Of a DNA stretch of 64,000 nucleotides, positions 49,927-58,159 are shown piece by piece (the stretch's first letter is position 1; each line of letters starts with the position of its first letter). The position numbers and the translations under genes are program-made. The notes beneath the pieces were generated by a model. That model was not told where the DNA came from. It made no database searches and saw only the letters and a program-made list of their open reading frames with translations. Source of the DNA: DATEPR01 sp036273855 (lineage in GTDB: Bacteria > Actinomycetota > Actinomycetes > Mycobacteriales > Pseudonocardiaceae); the NCBI GenBank assembly GCA_036273855.1, contig DASUGU010000103.1, positions 1-64,000 on the forward strand. Direction: 5' to 3'.

Positions 49927-50598
49927 ATGGCGCAACCGCTGCTCACCGACCTGCGTGCCGCCGTCTGCGAGCTGGGCAGGTGCATGGTCGCCGACCGGCT
50001 CGTGGTCGGCACGTCCGGCAACATCTCCGCCCGGAAGGGCGATCTGATCGCCGTCACACCCACCGGCGTGCCCTACGCCGAACTGGTGCCCGAGTCGATC
50101 ACCGTGCTGGACCTGACCGGCCGGCAGGTCGCCGGCGACCTGCCGCCCACCTCCGAGGTGCCGCTGCACCTCGCGCTGTACCGGCACGACGCCGGCCGGC
50201 CGATCCGCGCGGTGGTGCACACCCACGCGCCGCACGCCACGGCGGTGTCCACGCTGGTGGACGAGGTGCCGCCGATCCACTACGCGCTCGGCCTGTTCGG
50301 CGGCGCCGTCCGGGTGGCCGGGTACGCCCGGTTCGGCACTCCGGAACTGGCCGCCGCCACGCTGGCCGCGCTCGGCGACCGCACCGGATGCCTGCTGGGC
50401 AACCACGGCGCGGTGACCGTGGGCGGTGACCTGGCCGCCGCCTACGAGCGGGCGCTGCAACTGGAGTGGCTGTGCCAGGTATGGCTGGCCGCGCGCTCGG
50501 TCGGCGTGCCGCGACTGCTGCCCGCGGCGGAGATCGCCGAGGTGACCGAGCGGATGCGCGACTACGGTGCCGCCGCGCGGGAACACCTACAGGGGTAG
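49927..50598 (+). CDS. Class II aldolase/adducin family protein (fuculose-phosphate-aldolase-like)
   Basis: A 223-residue zinc enzyme of the L-fuculose-1-phosphate/rhamnulose-1-phosphate aldolase group. Zinc ligands lie in VVHTHAPHA (H98 and H100) and GNHGAV (H160), with the catalytic Glu in TSEVPLH (E77) and the phosphate-binding start GTSGNIS. Substrate cannot be fixed, since no sugar-use genes accompany it. ATG at 49927 is chosen from the family N-terminus; there is no clear ribosome-binding site. It ends 12 bp inside the convergent TetR gene. Confidence 0.88.
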   Translation: MAQPLLTDLRAAVCELGRCMVADRLVVGTSGNISARKGDLIAVTPTGVPYAELVPESITVLDLTGRQVAGDLPPTSEVPLHLALYRHDAGRPIRAVVHTHAPHATAVSTLVDEVPPIHYALGLFGGAVRVAGYARFGTPELAAATLAALGDRTGCLLGNHGAVTVGGDLAAAYERALQLEWLCQVWLAARSVGVPRLLPAAEIAEVTERMRDYGAAAREHLQG

Positions 50599-51192
50599 AC
50601 CGGCCTCCAGCAGCCCGAGCGCCTCGTCCAGCAGCTCGCTCACCTCGCACGACCGCTGCGCCGCGACGCCCATGGTGGCCAGGGCGACGCCCACCATCGC
50701 ACCGGCGAACACCCGCACCCGCAGGTCGTTCGCGTCCCGGCCCAGCCGCTCGGCCACCAGGCCGGCCAGCAGCCGCAGCGACCGGGAGTACTCGTCGAGC
50801 ACCGCGACCTGGAGCTCGGGCACTTCCTTGATCAGCTCGTGCCGCTCGCGGTCGCGCAGCCGCGCCTCCTCCGGCATGTCCGCGAACACCGTCTTGAGCG
50901 CGGCCCGGACCGCCTGGATCGGGCTGAGCTCCAGCGGCTGGTCGCGCAGCGCGTCGGCGAGCATGCCGTCGAAGTCGTCGCCGATCACGACGTCTTCCTT
51001 GGTGGGGAAGTAGCGGAAGAACGTGCTGGGGGACACCTCGGCCGCGTCGGCGATCTGGTCGACCGTGGTCTCGGCGTAGCCCTGCTCCCGGAACAGGCGC
51101 ATGGCGTGCTCCCGGATGGCGGCCCGCGTCCTCGCCTTCTTCCGCTCGCGCAGCCCGAGCACGGGTGACGGGCCGTCAGGCACTGACCTCAC
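50587..51192 (-). CDS. TetR-family regulator, second of a tandem pair
   Basis: The 201-residue protein has the AcrR-type helix-turn-helix at the N-terminus (AIREHAMRLFREQGYAETTV, then SPSTFFRYFPTKEDVV) and an unrelated helical ligand domain. GTG at 51192 has GGAGGAG in place and lies inside the preceding tetR gene (17-bp overlap), so it is translationally coupled to it. Downstream, its end overlaps the aldolase gene by 12 bp. The ligand is unknown. Having two TetR genes in one unit hints at linked sensing, but only the first has a recognisable operator upstream. Confidence 0.88.
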   Translation of the reverse strand: MRSVPDGPSPVLGLRERKKARTRAAIREHAMRLFREQGYAETTVDQIADAAEVSPSTFFRYFPTKEDVVIGDDFDGMLADALRDQPLELSPIQAVRAALKTVFADMPEEARLRDRERHELIKEVPELQVAVLDEYSRSLRLLAGLVAERLGRDANDLRVRVFAGAMVGVALATMGVAAQRSCEVSELLDEALGLLEAGLPL

Positions 51193-51844
51193 GTTCCGAC
51201 TCCTCCGCCGTGACCCCCGTGTCGACCCCTGTGCTCATGGTGTCAGATGGGCCAGACGGATCGACGAGGCTACCGGGGCTGACCAGGGCCGCTCTCGCCA
51301 TGCGGAACAACAGTTCCGCCATCTGATCGCGGCCCAGATGGGTGCTGTGCGGGGTGGAGTTGATCAGGCCGAACACGGCGTGGGCCGCGGCACGGGCGCC
51401 CGGCTCCTCGGTGCCGGGCACCGCCGAGGTGATCGTCTGGACCCACGTCTCGACATAGCGCCGCTGCATCGCGCGCACCCGGCGGCGGTCCGGCTCGCCG
51501 AGATTGGCCAGGCTGCGCTCCTGCACGGTGATCAGCGCCGGGTTGTCCAGCGCGAAGGCGACGTGGAAGCGGATCAGCCCGTCCAGTGCCGGCGCCGGAT
51601 CCGGGATCGCCTCGACCGTGCGCAGGCCGCCGGCCAGCAGGTAGTCGCTGATCGACGTGAGCATCTCGCCGAGCATCGCGTCCTTGCTGCGGAAGTGCCG
51701 GTACAGCGCCGGACCCGAGATGCCGACCGCGGAGCCGATGTCGTCGATGCCGACGCCGTGGAACCCGCTCCGGGCGAACAACTCGGCCGCCGCGGCCAGG
51801 ATCTGGTCGCGCCGGGTCGGCTTCGGATCGGCTGCGTGCGGCAC
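51176..51844 (-). CDS. TetR-family regulator, probable repressor of the leucine/MCC operon
   Basis: This 222-residue TetR protein has a clear N-terminal helix-turn-helix (ILAAAAELFARSGFHGVGID, GISGPALYRHFRSKDAML) and a TetR_C-type ligand domain with LDNPALITVQERSLANL. A 16-bp motif lies 8 bp upstream of its start, and 13 of 16 bases recur 28 bp upstream of the carboxylase operon at 52931, so it probably represses both. Mycobacterial accD1-accA1-fadE19 clusters also carry a TetR gene close by. An intervening SGNH hydrolase gene separates regulator and operon here. ATG at 51844 is the start; the tail after residue 200 is acidic and disordered. Confidence 0.88.
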   Translation of the reverse strand: MPHAADPKPTRRDQILAAAAELFARSGFHGVGIDDIGSAVGISGPALYRHFRSKDAMLGEMLTSISDYLLAGGLRTVEAIPDPAPALDGLIRFHVAFALDNPALITVQERSLANLGEPDRRRVRAMQRRYVETWVQTITSAVPGTEEPGARAAAHAVFGLINSTPHSTHLGRDQMAELLFRMARAALVSPGSLVDPSGPSDTMSTGVDTGVTAEESEREVSA

Positions 51845-51852
51845 GACGTCAG

Positions 51853-51868
51853 GTTAGCGCAGGTTAAC
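51853..51868 (-). promoter_or_regulatory. TetR operator candidate at the regulator gene
   Basis: On the minus strand GTTAACCTGCGCTAAC sits 8 bp upstream of the tetR start codon. The ends GTTA and TAAC are inverted repeats with 8 bp between. It matches the motif at 52887-52902 in 13 of 16 positions. The remaining DNA to the SGNH gene (51869-52065) shows another half-site GTTAAC near 51979 but no full copy. Confidence 0.6.
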
Positions 51869-52065
51869 CGCCTGCCTCGCCGGTGTCCGCCCGATCGCCC
51901 GGAAGTGGCCGGGCGGCAACGGATCAGCGACGTCGCCCGGACGTTCCGGTGCACCGACGAGGTATTTACCAGTCAGTCGGTTAACTATTGACGATATTCT
52001 GTCGGATTTGGTCAGCGCTTGGTATTGATGAATGGACCTGTTGGGGCTTGGCCCAAGGAGGCGCC

Positions 52066-52866
52066 ATGCGTCTGGCTCGAACACTTGCCGGCGCGACGGT
52101 TCTGGCCGTCGCGGCGGTGCTCTCCGTTGTGGTACCGGCGTCCGCCGCCGGTACCAATTACGTGGCACTGGGTGATTCCTACGCATCCGGTGTCGGCACC
52201 GACGACTACATCAGTGACGGCACGAGCTGTGACCGCAGCCCCGAGGGCTACCCCGGACTCTGGGCGGCGGCACACGGCACGGCCTCGTTCGACCTGGCGG
52301 CCTGTTCCGGCGCCACGACCAGCAGCCTGCTCTCCGGCCAGCTCGGCGGCCTGAGCGCGTCGACCACCCTGGTCACGATCACCATCGGCGGCAACGACGC
52401 CGGCTTCACGACGGTGTTCGAGGACTGCATCCTGGACAGCGACTCGGGGTGCGCCAGTGAGATCAACAGCGCGGAGAACTTCGTCCGCACCACCCTGCCC
52501 GGGCGGCTGGACAGTGTGTACAGCACGGTCCGCTCGCACGCGCCCAACGCCACGGTGATCGTGACCGGCTACCCGCGCTTCTACCAGGTACCCGGCTCGT
52601 GCATCGTGGGCCTGTCCAACACCAAGCGGACCGACATCAACGGTGGTTCGGACCTGATCGACACCACCATCTCGGGTGAGGTGGCCAAGTTCGCCGGCTT
52701 CCACTTCGTCGACGTGCGCAACGCCTTCAGCACGCACGAGATCTGCTCGTCGGGCACGTCGTGGCTGCACAGCGTCGACTTCACCCACATCACCGACTCG
52801 TACCACCCGACCCCGGCCGGCTACTCCGGCGGCTACCTCCCAGCAGTGGACTCCGTCACCGGCTGA
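52066..52866 (+). CDS. Secreted SGNH/GDSL lipase
   Basis: A 266-residue secreted esterase or lipase resembling the Streptomyces GDSL lipase group. Residues 1-28 are a signal peptide (ending PASAAGT). Block I ALGDSYASG has Ser38, block III is GGNDAGF, and the catalytic His lies in DSYHPTPAGY. Six cysteines (including TSCDRSPEGYPG, ACSGAT and DSGCASEI) are placed for three disulfides. ATG at 52066 has AAGGAGG eight bases upstream. The gene stands between the TetR regulator and the leucine operon, but no link to leucine use is expected. Confidence 0.93.
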   Translation: MRLARTLAGATVLAVAAVLSVVVPASAAGTNYVALGDSYASGVGTDDYISDGTSCDRSPEGYPGLWAAAHGTASFDLAACSGATTSSLLSGQLGGLSASTTLVTITIGGNDAGFTTVFEDCILDSDSGCASEINSAENFVRTTLPGRLDSVYSTVRSHAPNATVIVTGYPRFYQVPGSCIVGLSNTKRTDINGGSDLIDTTISGEVAKFAGFHFVDVRNAFSTHEICSSGTSWLHSVDFTHITDSYHPTPAGYSGGYLPAVDSVTG

Positions 52867-52876
52867 GCGCGTGGCC

Positions 52877-52918
52877 CCGCCGGCGTGTTAACGTTCACTA
52901 ACGTCAGCACGCCGGCGG
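52877..52918 (+). terminator. Long hairpin whose loop carries the TetR operator
   Basis: CCGCCGGCGTG (52877-52887) and CACGCCGGCGG (52908-52918) form a perfect 11-bp stem with a 20-base loop. It begins 11 bp past the SGNH hydrolase stop and would end that transcript. The loop contains almost the whole operator motif listed next, so the terminator and control region of the next operon occupy the same DNA. Confidence 0.6.
52887..52902 (+). promoter_or_regulatory. TetR operator candidate upstream of the carboxylase operon
   Basis: GTTAACGTTCACTAAC lies 28 bp upstream of the accD1-type start codon and just before its GCGAGGG ribosome-binding site. It matches the tetR upstream motif (51853-51868, minus strand) in 13 of 16 bases, with identical GTTAAC and CTAAC ends. 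TAACGT is also repeated at 10-bp spacing here. Confidence 0.6.
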
Positions 52919-52930
52919 AGGCGAGGGACC

Positions 52931-54544
52931 ATGGACGCGCCTGTACTGCGTACCGCTGCCGACACCACGTCGGAGGCGTTCCGGCGCAACGTCAAGGCGC
53001 ACACCGCGCTGGCCGACGAACTGCGCGCCCGGCTCGCCGAGACCGCCCGCGGTGGTCCGGAGCGGGCCAGGCAGCGCCACGTCGAACGCGGCAAGCTGCT
53101 GCCGCGCGACCGGGTGGACGCCCTGCTCGACCCCGGTTCGCCGTTCCTGGAGCTGTCCGCGCTGGCCGCCAACGGCATGTACGGCGACGAGGCCCCGTCG
53201 GCCGGGATCATCACCGGCGTCGGCCGGATCTCCGGTCGCGAGTGCGTCGTCGTGGCCAACGACGCCACCGTCAAGGGCGGCACCTACTACCCGATGACGG
53301 TGAAGAAGCACCTGCGCGCCCAGGAGGTGGCGCTGCACAACCGCCTGCCCTGCGTCTACCTCGTCGACTCCGGCGGCGCGTTCCTGCCCAGGCAGGACGA
53401 GGTGTTCCCGGACCGCGAGCACTTCGGCCGCATCTTCTACAACCAGGCCACCATGTCCGGCCTGGGCATCCCGCAGGTCGCCGCCGTGCTCGGCTCGTGC
53501 ACCGCGGGCGGCGCCTACGTGCCGGCGATGAGCGACGAAGCCGTGATCGTCCGCAACCAGGGCACCATCTTCCTGGGCGGACCGCCGCTGGTGAAGGCGG
53601 CCACCGGCGAGGTCGTCACCGCCGAGGAGCTGGGCGGCGGCGACGTCCACTCGCGGATCTCCGGCGTCACCGACCATCTGGCCGACGACGACGCGCACGC
53701 GCTGCGGATCGTCCGGTCCATCGTCGACACGCTCGGCCCGCGAGCCGACCGCCCATGGGACGTCTCGCCGGTCGAGGCACCCGCCGTCGACCCCGGTGAG
53801 CTGTACGGGGTGGTGCCGACCGACTCGCGGACGCCCTACGACGTGCGCGAGGTGATCGCGCGGATCGTGGACGGCAGCCGGTTCGCCGAGTTCAAGAAGG
53901 AGTACGGCGGCACCCTGGTCACCGGGTTCGCCGCCATCCACGGCCACCCGGTGGGGATCGTGGCCAACAACGGCGTGCTGTTCAGCGAGTCGGCCATGAA
54001 GGGCGCGCATTTCATCGAACTGTGCGACCGGCGGTCGATCCCGCTGGTGTTCCTGCAGAACATCACCGGGTTCATGGTCGGCCGCGAGTACGAGGCGGGC
54101 GGGATCGCCAAGCACGGCGCCAAGATGGTCACCGCGGTGGCGTGCGCCCGGGTACCGAAGTTCACCGTGATCATCGGCGGCTCGTTCGGCGCCGGCAACT
54201 ACTCGATGTGCGGTCGGGCGTACTCGCCCCGCTTCCTGTGGATGTGGCCCAACGCGCGGATCTCGGTGATGGGCGGTGAGCAGGCCGCGTCCGTGCTCGC
54301 CACGGTCCGTGCCGACCAGCTCGCCGCCCGGGGCGAACCGTGGTCGTCCGACGACGAGGCCACGTTCAAGGACCCGATCCGCCAGCAGTACGAGGACCAG
54401 GGCAACCCCTACTACGCCACCGCCCGGCTGTGGGACGACGGCGTGATCGACCCGATGGACACCCGCATGGTCCTGGGCCTCGGGCTGTCCGCCGCCGCCA
54501 ACGCGCCCCTGCCCCCGGTGGGCTACGGCGTCTTCCGGATGTGA
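52931..54544 (+). CDS. accD1: Acyl-CoA carboxylase beta subunit (methylcrotonyl-CoA type)
   Basis: The 537-residue carboxyltransferase moves CO2 from carboxybiotin to an acyl-CoA. N- and C-terminal crotonase-like halves are present, with GSCTAGGAYVPAMSDEAV and, later, GSFGAGNYSMCGRAY for oxyanion holes. The sequence follows the MCC-beta/AccD1 group rather than propionyl-CoA carboxylase, and gene order carboxylase beta - alpha - acyl-CoA dehydrogenase equals accD1-accA1-fadE19 of mycobacteria, so the substrate is most likely 3-methylcrotonyl-CoA from leucine. ATG at 52931 follows GCGAGGG. It ends 7 bp before the alpha gene. Confidence 0.92.
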   Translation: MDAPVLRTAADTTSEAFRRNVKAHTALADELRARLAETARGGPERARQRHVERGKLLPRDRVDALLDPGSPFLELSALAANGMYGDEAPSAGIITGVGRISGRECVVVANDATVKGGTYYPMTVKKHLRAQEVALHNRLPCVYLVDSGGAFLPRQDEVFPDREHFGRIFYNQATMSGLGIPQVAAVLGSCTAGGAYVPAMSDEAVIVRNQGTIFLGGPPLVKAATGEVVTAEELGGGDVHSRISGVTDHLADDDAHALRIVRSIVDTLGPRADRPWDVSPVEAPAVDPGELYGVVPTDSRTPYDVREVIARIVDGSRFAEFKKEYGGTLVTGFAAIHGHPVGIVANNGVLFSESAMKGAHFIELCDRRSIPLVFLQNITGFMVGREYEAGGIAKHGAKMVTAVACARVPKFTVIIGGSFGAGNYSMCGRAYSPRFLWMWPNARISVMGGEQAASVLATVRADQLAARGEPWSSDDEATFKDPIRQQYEDQGNPYYATARLWDDGVIDPMDTRMVLGLGLSAAANAPLPPVGYGVFRM

Positions 54545-54551
54545 GGGACCG

Positions 54552-56519
54552 ATGTTTCACACCGTCCTGGTCGCCAATCGAGGGGAGATCGCCGTCCGGG
54601 TGATCGACACCCTGCGGCGGATGGGCATCCGGTCGGTCGCCGTGTACAGCGACCCGGACGCCCGGGCCAAGCATGTGCTGGCCGCCGACGTCGCCGTGGG
54701 GATCGGCCCGGCCAGGGCGAGCGAGAGCTACCTGTCCATCGACCGGATCGTCGACGCGGCACGGGAAACCGGTGCCCAGGCCGTGCATCCCGGCTACGGC
54801 TTCCTGTCCGAGAACGCCGCCTTCGCCGCCGCGTGCGAGCGGGCCGGGCTGGTGTTCGTCGGGCCGCCGGTGGGCGCCATCGAGGCGATGGGCGACAAGA
54901 TCCGCGCCAAGCTGACCGTGGCGCAGGCCGGCGTGCCGGTGGTGCCCGGCCGGACCGAGCCGGACATGACCGACGACCAGTTGGCCGCCGCTGCCGCCGA
55001 GATCGGTTTTCCCGTGCTGCTCAAGCCATCCGCCGGCGGTGGCGGCAAGGGCATGCGACTGGTGACCGGGGCCGGTGAGCTCACCGAGGCCATCGCGTCC
55101 GCACGGCGGGAGGCGACATCGTCCTTCGGCGACGGCACCCTGCTGGTGGAGCGGTTCGTCAGCTCACCCAGGCACATCGAGATCCAGGTGCTCGCCGACA
55201 CCCACGGCACCGTGCTGCACCTGGGCGAACGCGAGTGCAGCCTGCAACGGCGGCACCAGAAGATCGTCGAGGAGGCTCCGTCGCCGTTCCTGGACGAGCC
55301 CACCCGGCAGCGGATGGGCCAGGCCGCGGTGGACGCGGCCAAGGTGGTCGGCTACACCGGCGCGGGCACGGTGGAGTTCATCGTGTCCGCCGACCGGCCG
55401 GACGAGTTCTTCTTCATGGAGATGAACACCCGGCTGCAGGTCGAGCACCCGGTCACCGAACTGGTCACCGGCATCGACCTGGTGGAGCAGCAACTGCGAG
55501 TGGCGGCCGGCGAGCGGTTGACCGTGCCGGTCGGGCCGCCGTCCGGCCACGCCGTCGAGGTGCGCGTCTACGCCGAGGACCCGACCCGCGGCTTCCTGCC
55601 CACCGGCGGCCGGGTGCTCGCCCTGCGCGAACCGGTCGACCGCGTCCGGGTCGACTCGGCACTGATCCCCGGCCTCGTGGTGAGCAGCGACTACGACCCG
55701 ATGCTGGCCAAGTACATCGCCCACGGCCCCACCCGCGACGACGCCCTGCGCACCCTCTCCGCTGCCCTGCGGTCCACCCGGATCCTCGGCGTGACCACCA
55801 ATCTCGGCTTCCTGCAACGGTTGTTGGCCGACGAGGACGTGGTCGCCGGCCGGCTGGACACCGGTCTGGTGGAACGGTCGATGGACGCATTGGTCGCCGA
55901 CGAACCCCCGGCCGACCTCCTGGTGGCCGCCGCGCTGGAGCGGGCGCTGGCCGCCGAGCCGACCGGCGGCGACCCGTGGGACCTGCCCGGCGGCTGGCGG
56001 CTGGGCGAACACGCCTGGACGACGTGGCTGATCGCGGTGGCCGGGCGGGAACCGGTGTCGGTACGGCTGCGCGGCCGGGCGGCCGCCGCCGAGGTGGCCG
56101 TGGGCGACGCCGACCCGGTGCGCGCCTCGGCCCGCCAGGACGGGACCGACCTGGTGGTGGACATCGGCGGCACCACCCGCGCCTACGCCTGCGCGCAGGA
56201 CGGTGCCGTCGTGTGGCTGGGCGTGGACGGCCGCGCCTGGCCGCTGACCGAGACCGAGCGGCTGTCCGCGACAACCGCCGACGGCGTCACGCTCGGCCCG
56301 CTGACCAGCCCGATGCCCGGCACGGTCCTGGCCGTCCGGGTGGCGGCAGGCGACCAGGTCACGGCGGGCACCCCGCTGCTGGTCGTCGAGGCGATGAAGA
56401 TGGAGCACACGATCACCGCACAGGTGGACGGCGTTGTCTCCGAGTTGTACGTCCACACCGGCCAACAGGTGGCCCTGGACGAACCGTTGGCTCTGGTGAC
56501 CCCGGAGGAACAGCCATGA
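54552..56519 (+). CDS. accA1: Acyl-CoA carboxylase alpha subunit: biotin carboxylase plus BCCP
   Basis: The 655-residue subunit carboxylates its own biotin using ATP and bicarbonate. It contains the biotin carboxylase N-domain (ANRGEIAVRVIDTLRRMGIR), the ATP-grasp domain (KPSAGGGGKGMRLV; EMNTRLQVEHPVTE) and, after a poorly conserved middle region, a C-terminal biotinyl domain with VVEAMKMEHT (biotin on K616). This is the AccA1/MccA form. The ATG of the dehydrogenase overlaps its stop (ATGA). Its partner is the beta subunit directly upstream. Confidence 0.95.
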   Translation: MFHTVLVANRGEIAVRVIDTLRRMGIRSVAVYSDPDARAKHVLAADVAVGIGPARASESYLSIDRIVDAARETGAQAVHPGYGFLSENAAFAAACERAGLVFVGPPVGAIEAMGDKIRAKLTVAQAGVPVVPGRTEPDMTDDQLAAAAAEIGFPVLLKPSAGGGGKGMRLVTGAGELTEAIASARREATSSFGDGTLLVERFVSSPRHIEIQVLADTHGTVLHLGERECSLQRRHQKIVEEAPSPFLDEPTRQRMGQAAVDAAKVVGYTGAGTVEFIVSADRPDEFFFMEMNTRLQVEHPVTELVTGIDLVEQQLRVAAGERLTVPVGPPSGHAVEVRVYAEDPTRGFLPTGGRVLALREPVDRVRVDSALIPGLVVSSDYDPMLAKYIAHGPTRDDALRTLSAALRSTRILGVTTNLGFLQRLLADEDVVAGRLDTGLVERSMDALVADEPPADLLVAAALERALAAEPTGGDPWDLPGGWRLGEHAWTTWLIAVAGREPVSVRLRGRAAAAEVAVGDADPVRASARQDGTDLVVDIGGTTRAYACAQDGAVVWLGVDGRAWPLTETERLSATTADGVTLGPLTSPMPGTVLAVRVAAGDQVTAGTPLLVVEAMKMEHTITAQVDGVVSELYVHTGQQVALDEPLALVTPEEQP

Positions 56520-57667
56520 TCGACTACCGACTCGACGACGACCACGACGCACTACGCAAGACGGTCGAGGACTTCGCCCGCCGCGAGGTGGCGCCCGTGA
56601 TCGGCGACTTCTACGAGCGGGGCGAGTTCCCGTACGAGATCGTCGCCGGCATGGGCCGGATGGGCCTGTTCGGCCTGCCGTTCCCGGAGGAGCACGGCGG
56701 TATGGGCGGTGACTACTTCGCGCTGTGCCTGGCGCTGGAGGAGTTGGGCAGGGTCGATTCGTCGGTGGCGATCACGCTGGAGGCCGGCGTGTCGCTGGGT
56801 GCCATGCCGCTGCACCGGTTCGGCACCGACGAGCAGAAGCAGCGGTGGCTGCCCGCGCTGTGTGCCGGCGAGCACCTGGGCGCCTTCGGCCTGACCGAAC
56901 CGGGCGGCGGCTCGGACGCCGGCGCCACCGCCACGACGGCCACTCTGGACGGTGACACCTGGGTGATCAACGGGTCGAAGGCGTTCATCACCAACTCCGG
57001 CACGGACATCACCGCGCTGGTCACCGTGACCGCCGTGACCGGCACCCGGCCGGACGGCCGCAAGGAGATCTCCGCGATCATCGTGCCGGCCGGCACGCCC
57101 GGGTTCACCGTGTCGAAGAAGTACTCCAAGGTCGGGTGGAGCGCGTCGGACACCCGTGAACTGTCGTTCGTGGACTGCCGGGTGCCGGCCGCCAACCTGC
57201 TCGGCGAGCGCGGCCGGGGCTACGCCCAGTTCCTGTCGATCCTCGACGAGGGCCGGGTCGCGATCGCCGCGCTGTCCGTCGGCCTGGCCCAGGGCTGCGT
57301 CGACGAGTGCGTCCGCTACGCCCACGAGCGGGAGGCGTTCGGCCACCAGATCGGGCAGTACCAGGCCATCCAGTTCAAGATCGCCGACATGGAGGTCCGC
57401 GCGCACACCGCCCGGCTGGCCTACTACCACGCGGCCGCGAAGATGCTGCGCGGCGAGCCGTTCAAGAAGGACGCCGCCGTGGCCAAGCTGGTCGCGTCGA
57501 ACGCGGCGATGGACAACTCCCGGGACGCCACCCAGGTGTTCGGCGGCTACGGCTTCATGAACGAGTACCCGGTCGGGCGGTTCTACCGGGACGCGAAGAT
57601 CCTGGAGATCGGCGAGGGAACCAGCGAGGTGCAGCGGATGCTGATCGCCAGGGAACTGGGTCTGTAG
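56516..57667 (+). CDS. Acyl-CoA dehydrogenase (FadE19-like, branched-chain)
   Basis: The 383-residue flavoenzyme dehydrogenates an acyl-CoA; by operon it should produce 3-methylcrotonyl-CoA from isovaleryl-CoA. FAD and substrate regions are typical: GLTEPGGGSDAGA, WVINGSKAFITNSG, QVFGGYGFMNEYPVGRFYRD. The C-terminal segment reads EIGEGTSEVQR, with Glu at the usual catalytic-base position. Isovaleryl-CoA dehydrogenases normally have Ala there, so a short-branched 2-methyl substrate is a reasonable alternative. ATG 56516 overlaps the carboxylase stop. It ends the operon; no MaoC or lyase gene follows within the window. Confidence 0.93.
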   Translation: MIDYRLDDDHDALRKTVEDFARREVAPVIGDFYERGEFPYEIVAGMGRMGLFGLPFPEEHGGMGGDYFALCLALEELGRVDSSVAITLEAGVSLGAMPLHRFGTDEQKQRWLPALCAGEHLGAFGLTEPGGGSDAGATATTATLDGDTWVINGSKAFITNSGTDITALVTVTAVTGTRPDGRKEISAIIVPAGTPGFTVSKKYSKVGWSASDTRELSFVDCRVPAANLLGERGRGYAQFLSILDEGRVAIAALSVGLAQGCVDECVRYAHEREAFGHQIGQYQAIQFKIADMEVRAHTARLAYYHAAAKMLRGEPFKKDAAVAKLVASNAAMDNSRDATQVFGGYGFMNEYPVGRFYRDAKILEIGEGTSEVQRMLIARELGL

Positions 57668-57751
57668 GGATGTCGAGAACCTGATCCGAGCTCCGTCCCC
57701 GGCGGTGAGCGTGACCCACACCGGGTCGCACCGACACCGAGGAGAACCACG

Positions 57752-58159
57752 ATGGCCAAGTACTTGCTGCTCAAGCACTACCGAGGCGCTCCGGCCGCGG
57801 TCAACGACGTGCCCATGGACCGGTGGACGCCCGAGGAGATCGCCGCGCACGTCGGGTACATGAACGACTTCGCGGCCAGGCTGGAGCAGACCGGCGAGTT
57901 CGTCGACAGCCAGGCGCTGGCCCCGGACGGGATGTTCGTCCGGTACGACGGCGAGGGCCGCCCGCCGGTGACCGACGGCCCGTTCGCCGAGACCAAGGAC
58001 GTCATCGCCGGCTGGATGGTGATCGACGTCGACAGCTACGAGCGCGCCATCGAGCTGGCCGGGGAGCTGTCGGCCGCGCCGGGGGCCGGTGGCAGGCCGA
58101 TCCACGAGTGGCTCGAAGTGCGGCCGTTCCTTGGCACGCATCCCACCATCACGGAATGA
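57752..58159 (+). CDS. YCII/DGPF-domain protein, partner of ECF42 sigma factor
   Basis: A 135-residue dimeric ferredoxin-like alpha+beta protein with the name-giving VTDGPFAETKD motif (about 71-81) and a closing helix (YERAIELAGELS). DGPF proteins are found beside ECF42 sigma factors, where they are usually the sigma factor's target genes. ATG at 57752 follows GAGGAGA. The stop overlaps the sigma gene start (ATGA), so the two are co-translated. The function of the domain is not settled. Confidence 0.93.
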   Translation: MAKYLLLKHYRGAPAAVNDVPMDRWTPEEIAAHVGYMNDFAARLEQTGEFVDSQALAPDGMFVRYDGEGRPPVTDGPFAETKDVIAGWMVIDVDSYERAIELAGELSAAPGAGGRPIHEWLEVRPFLGTHPTITE

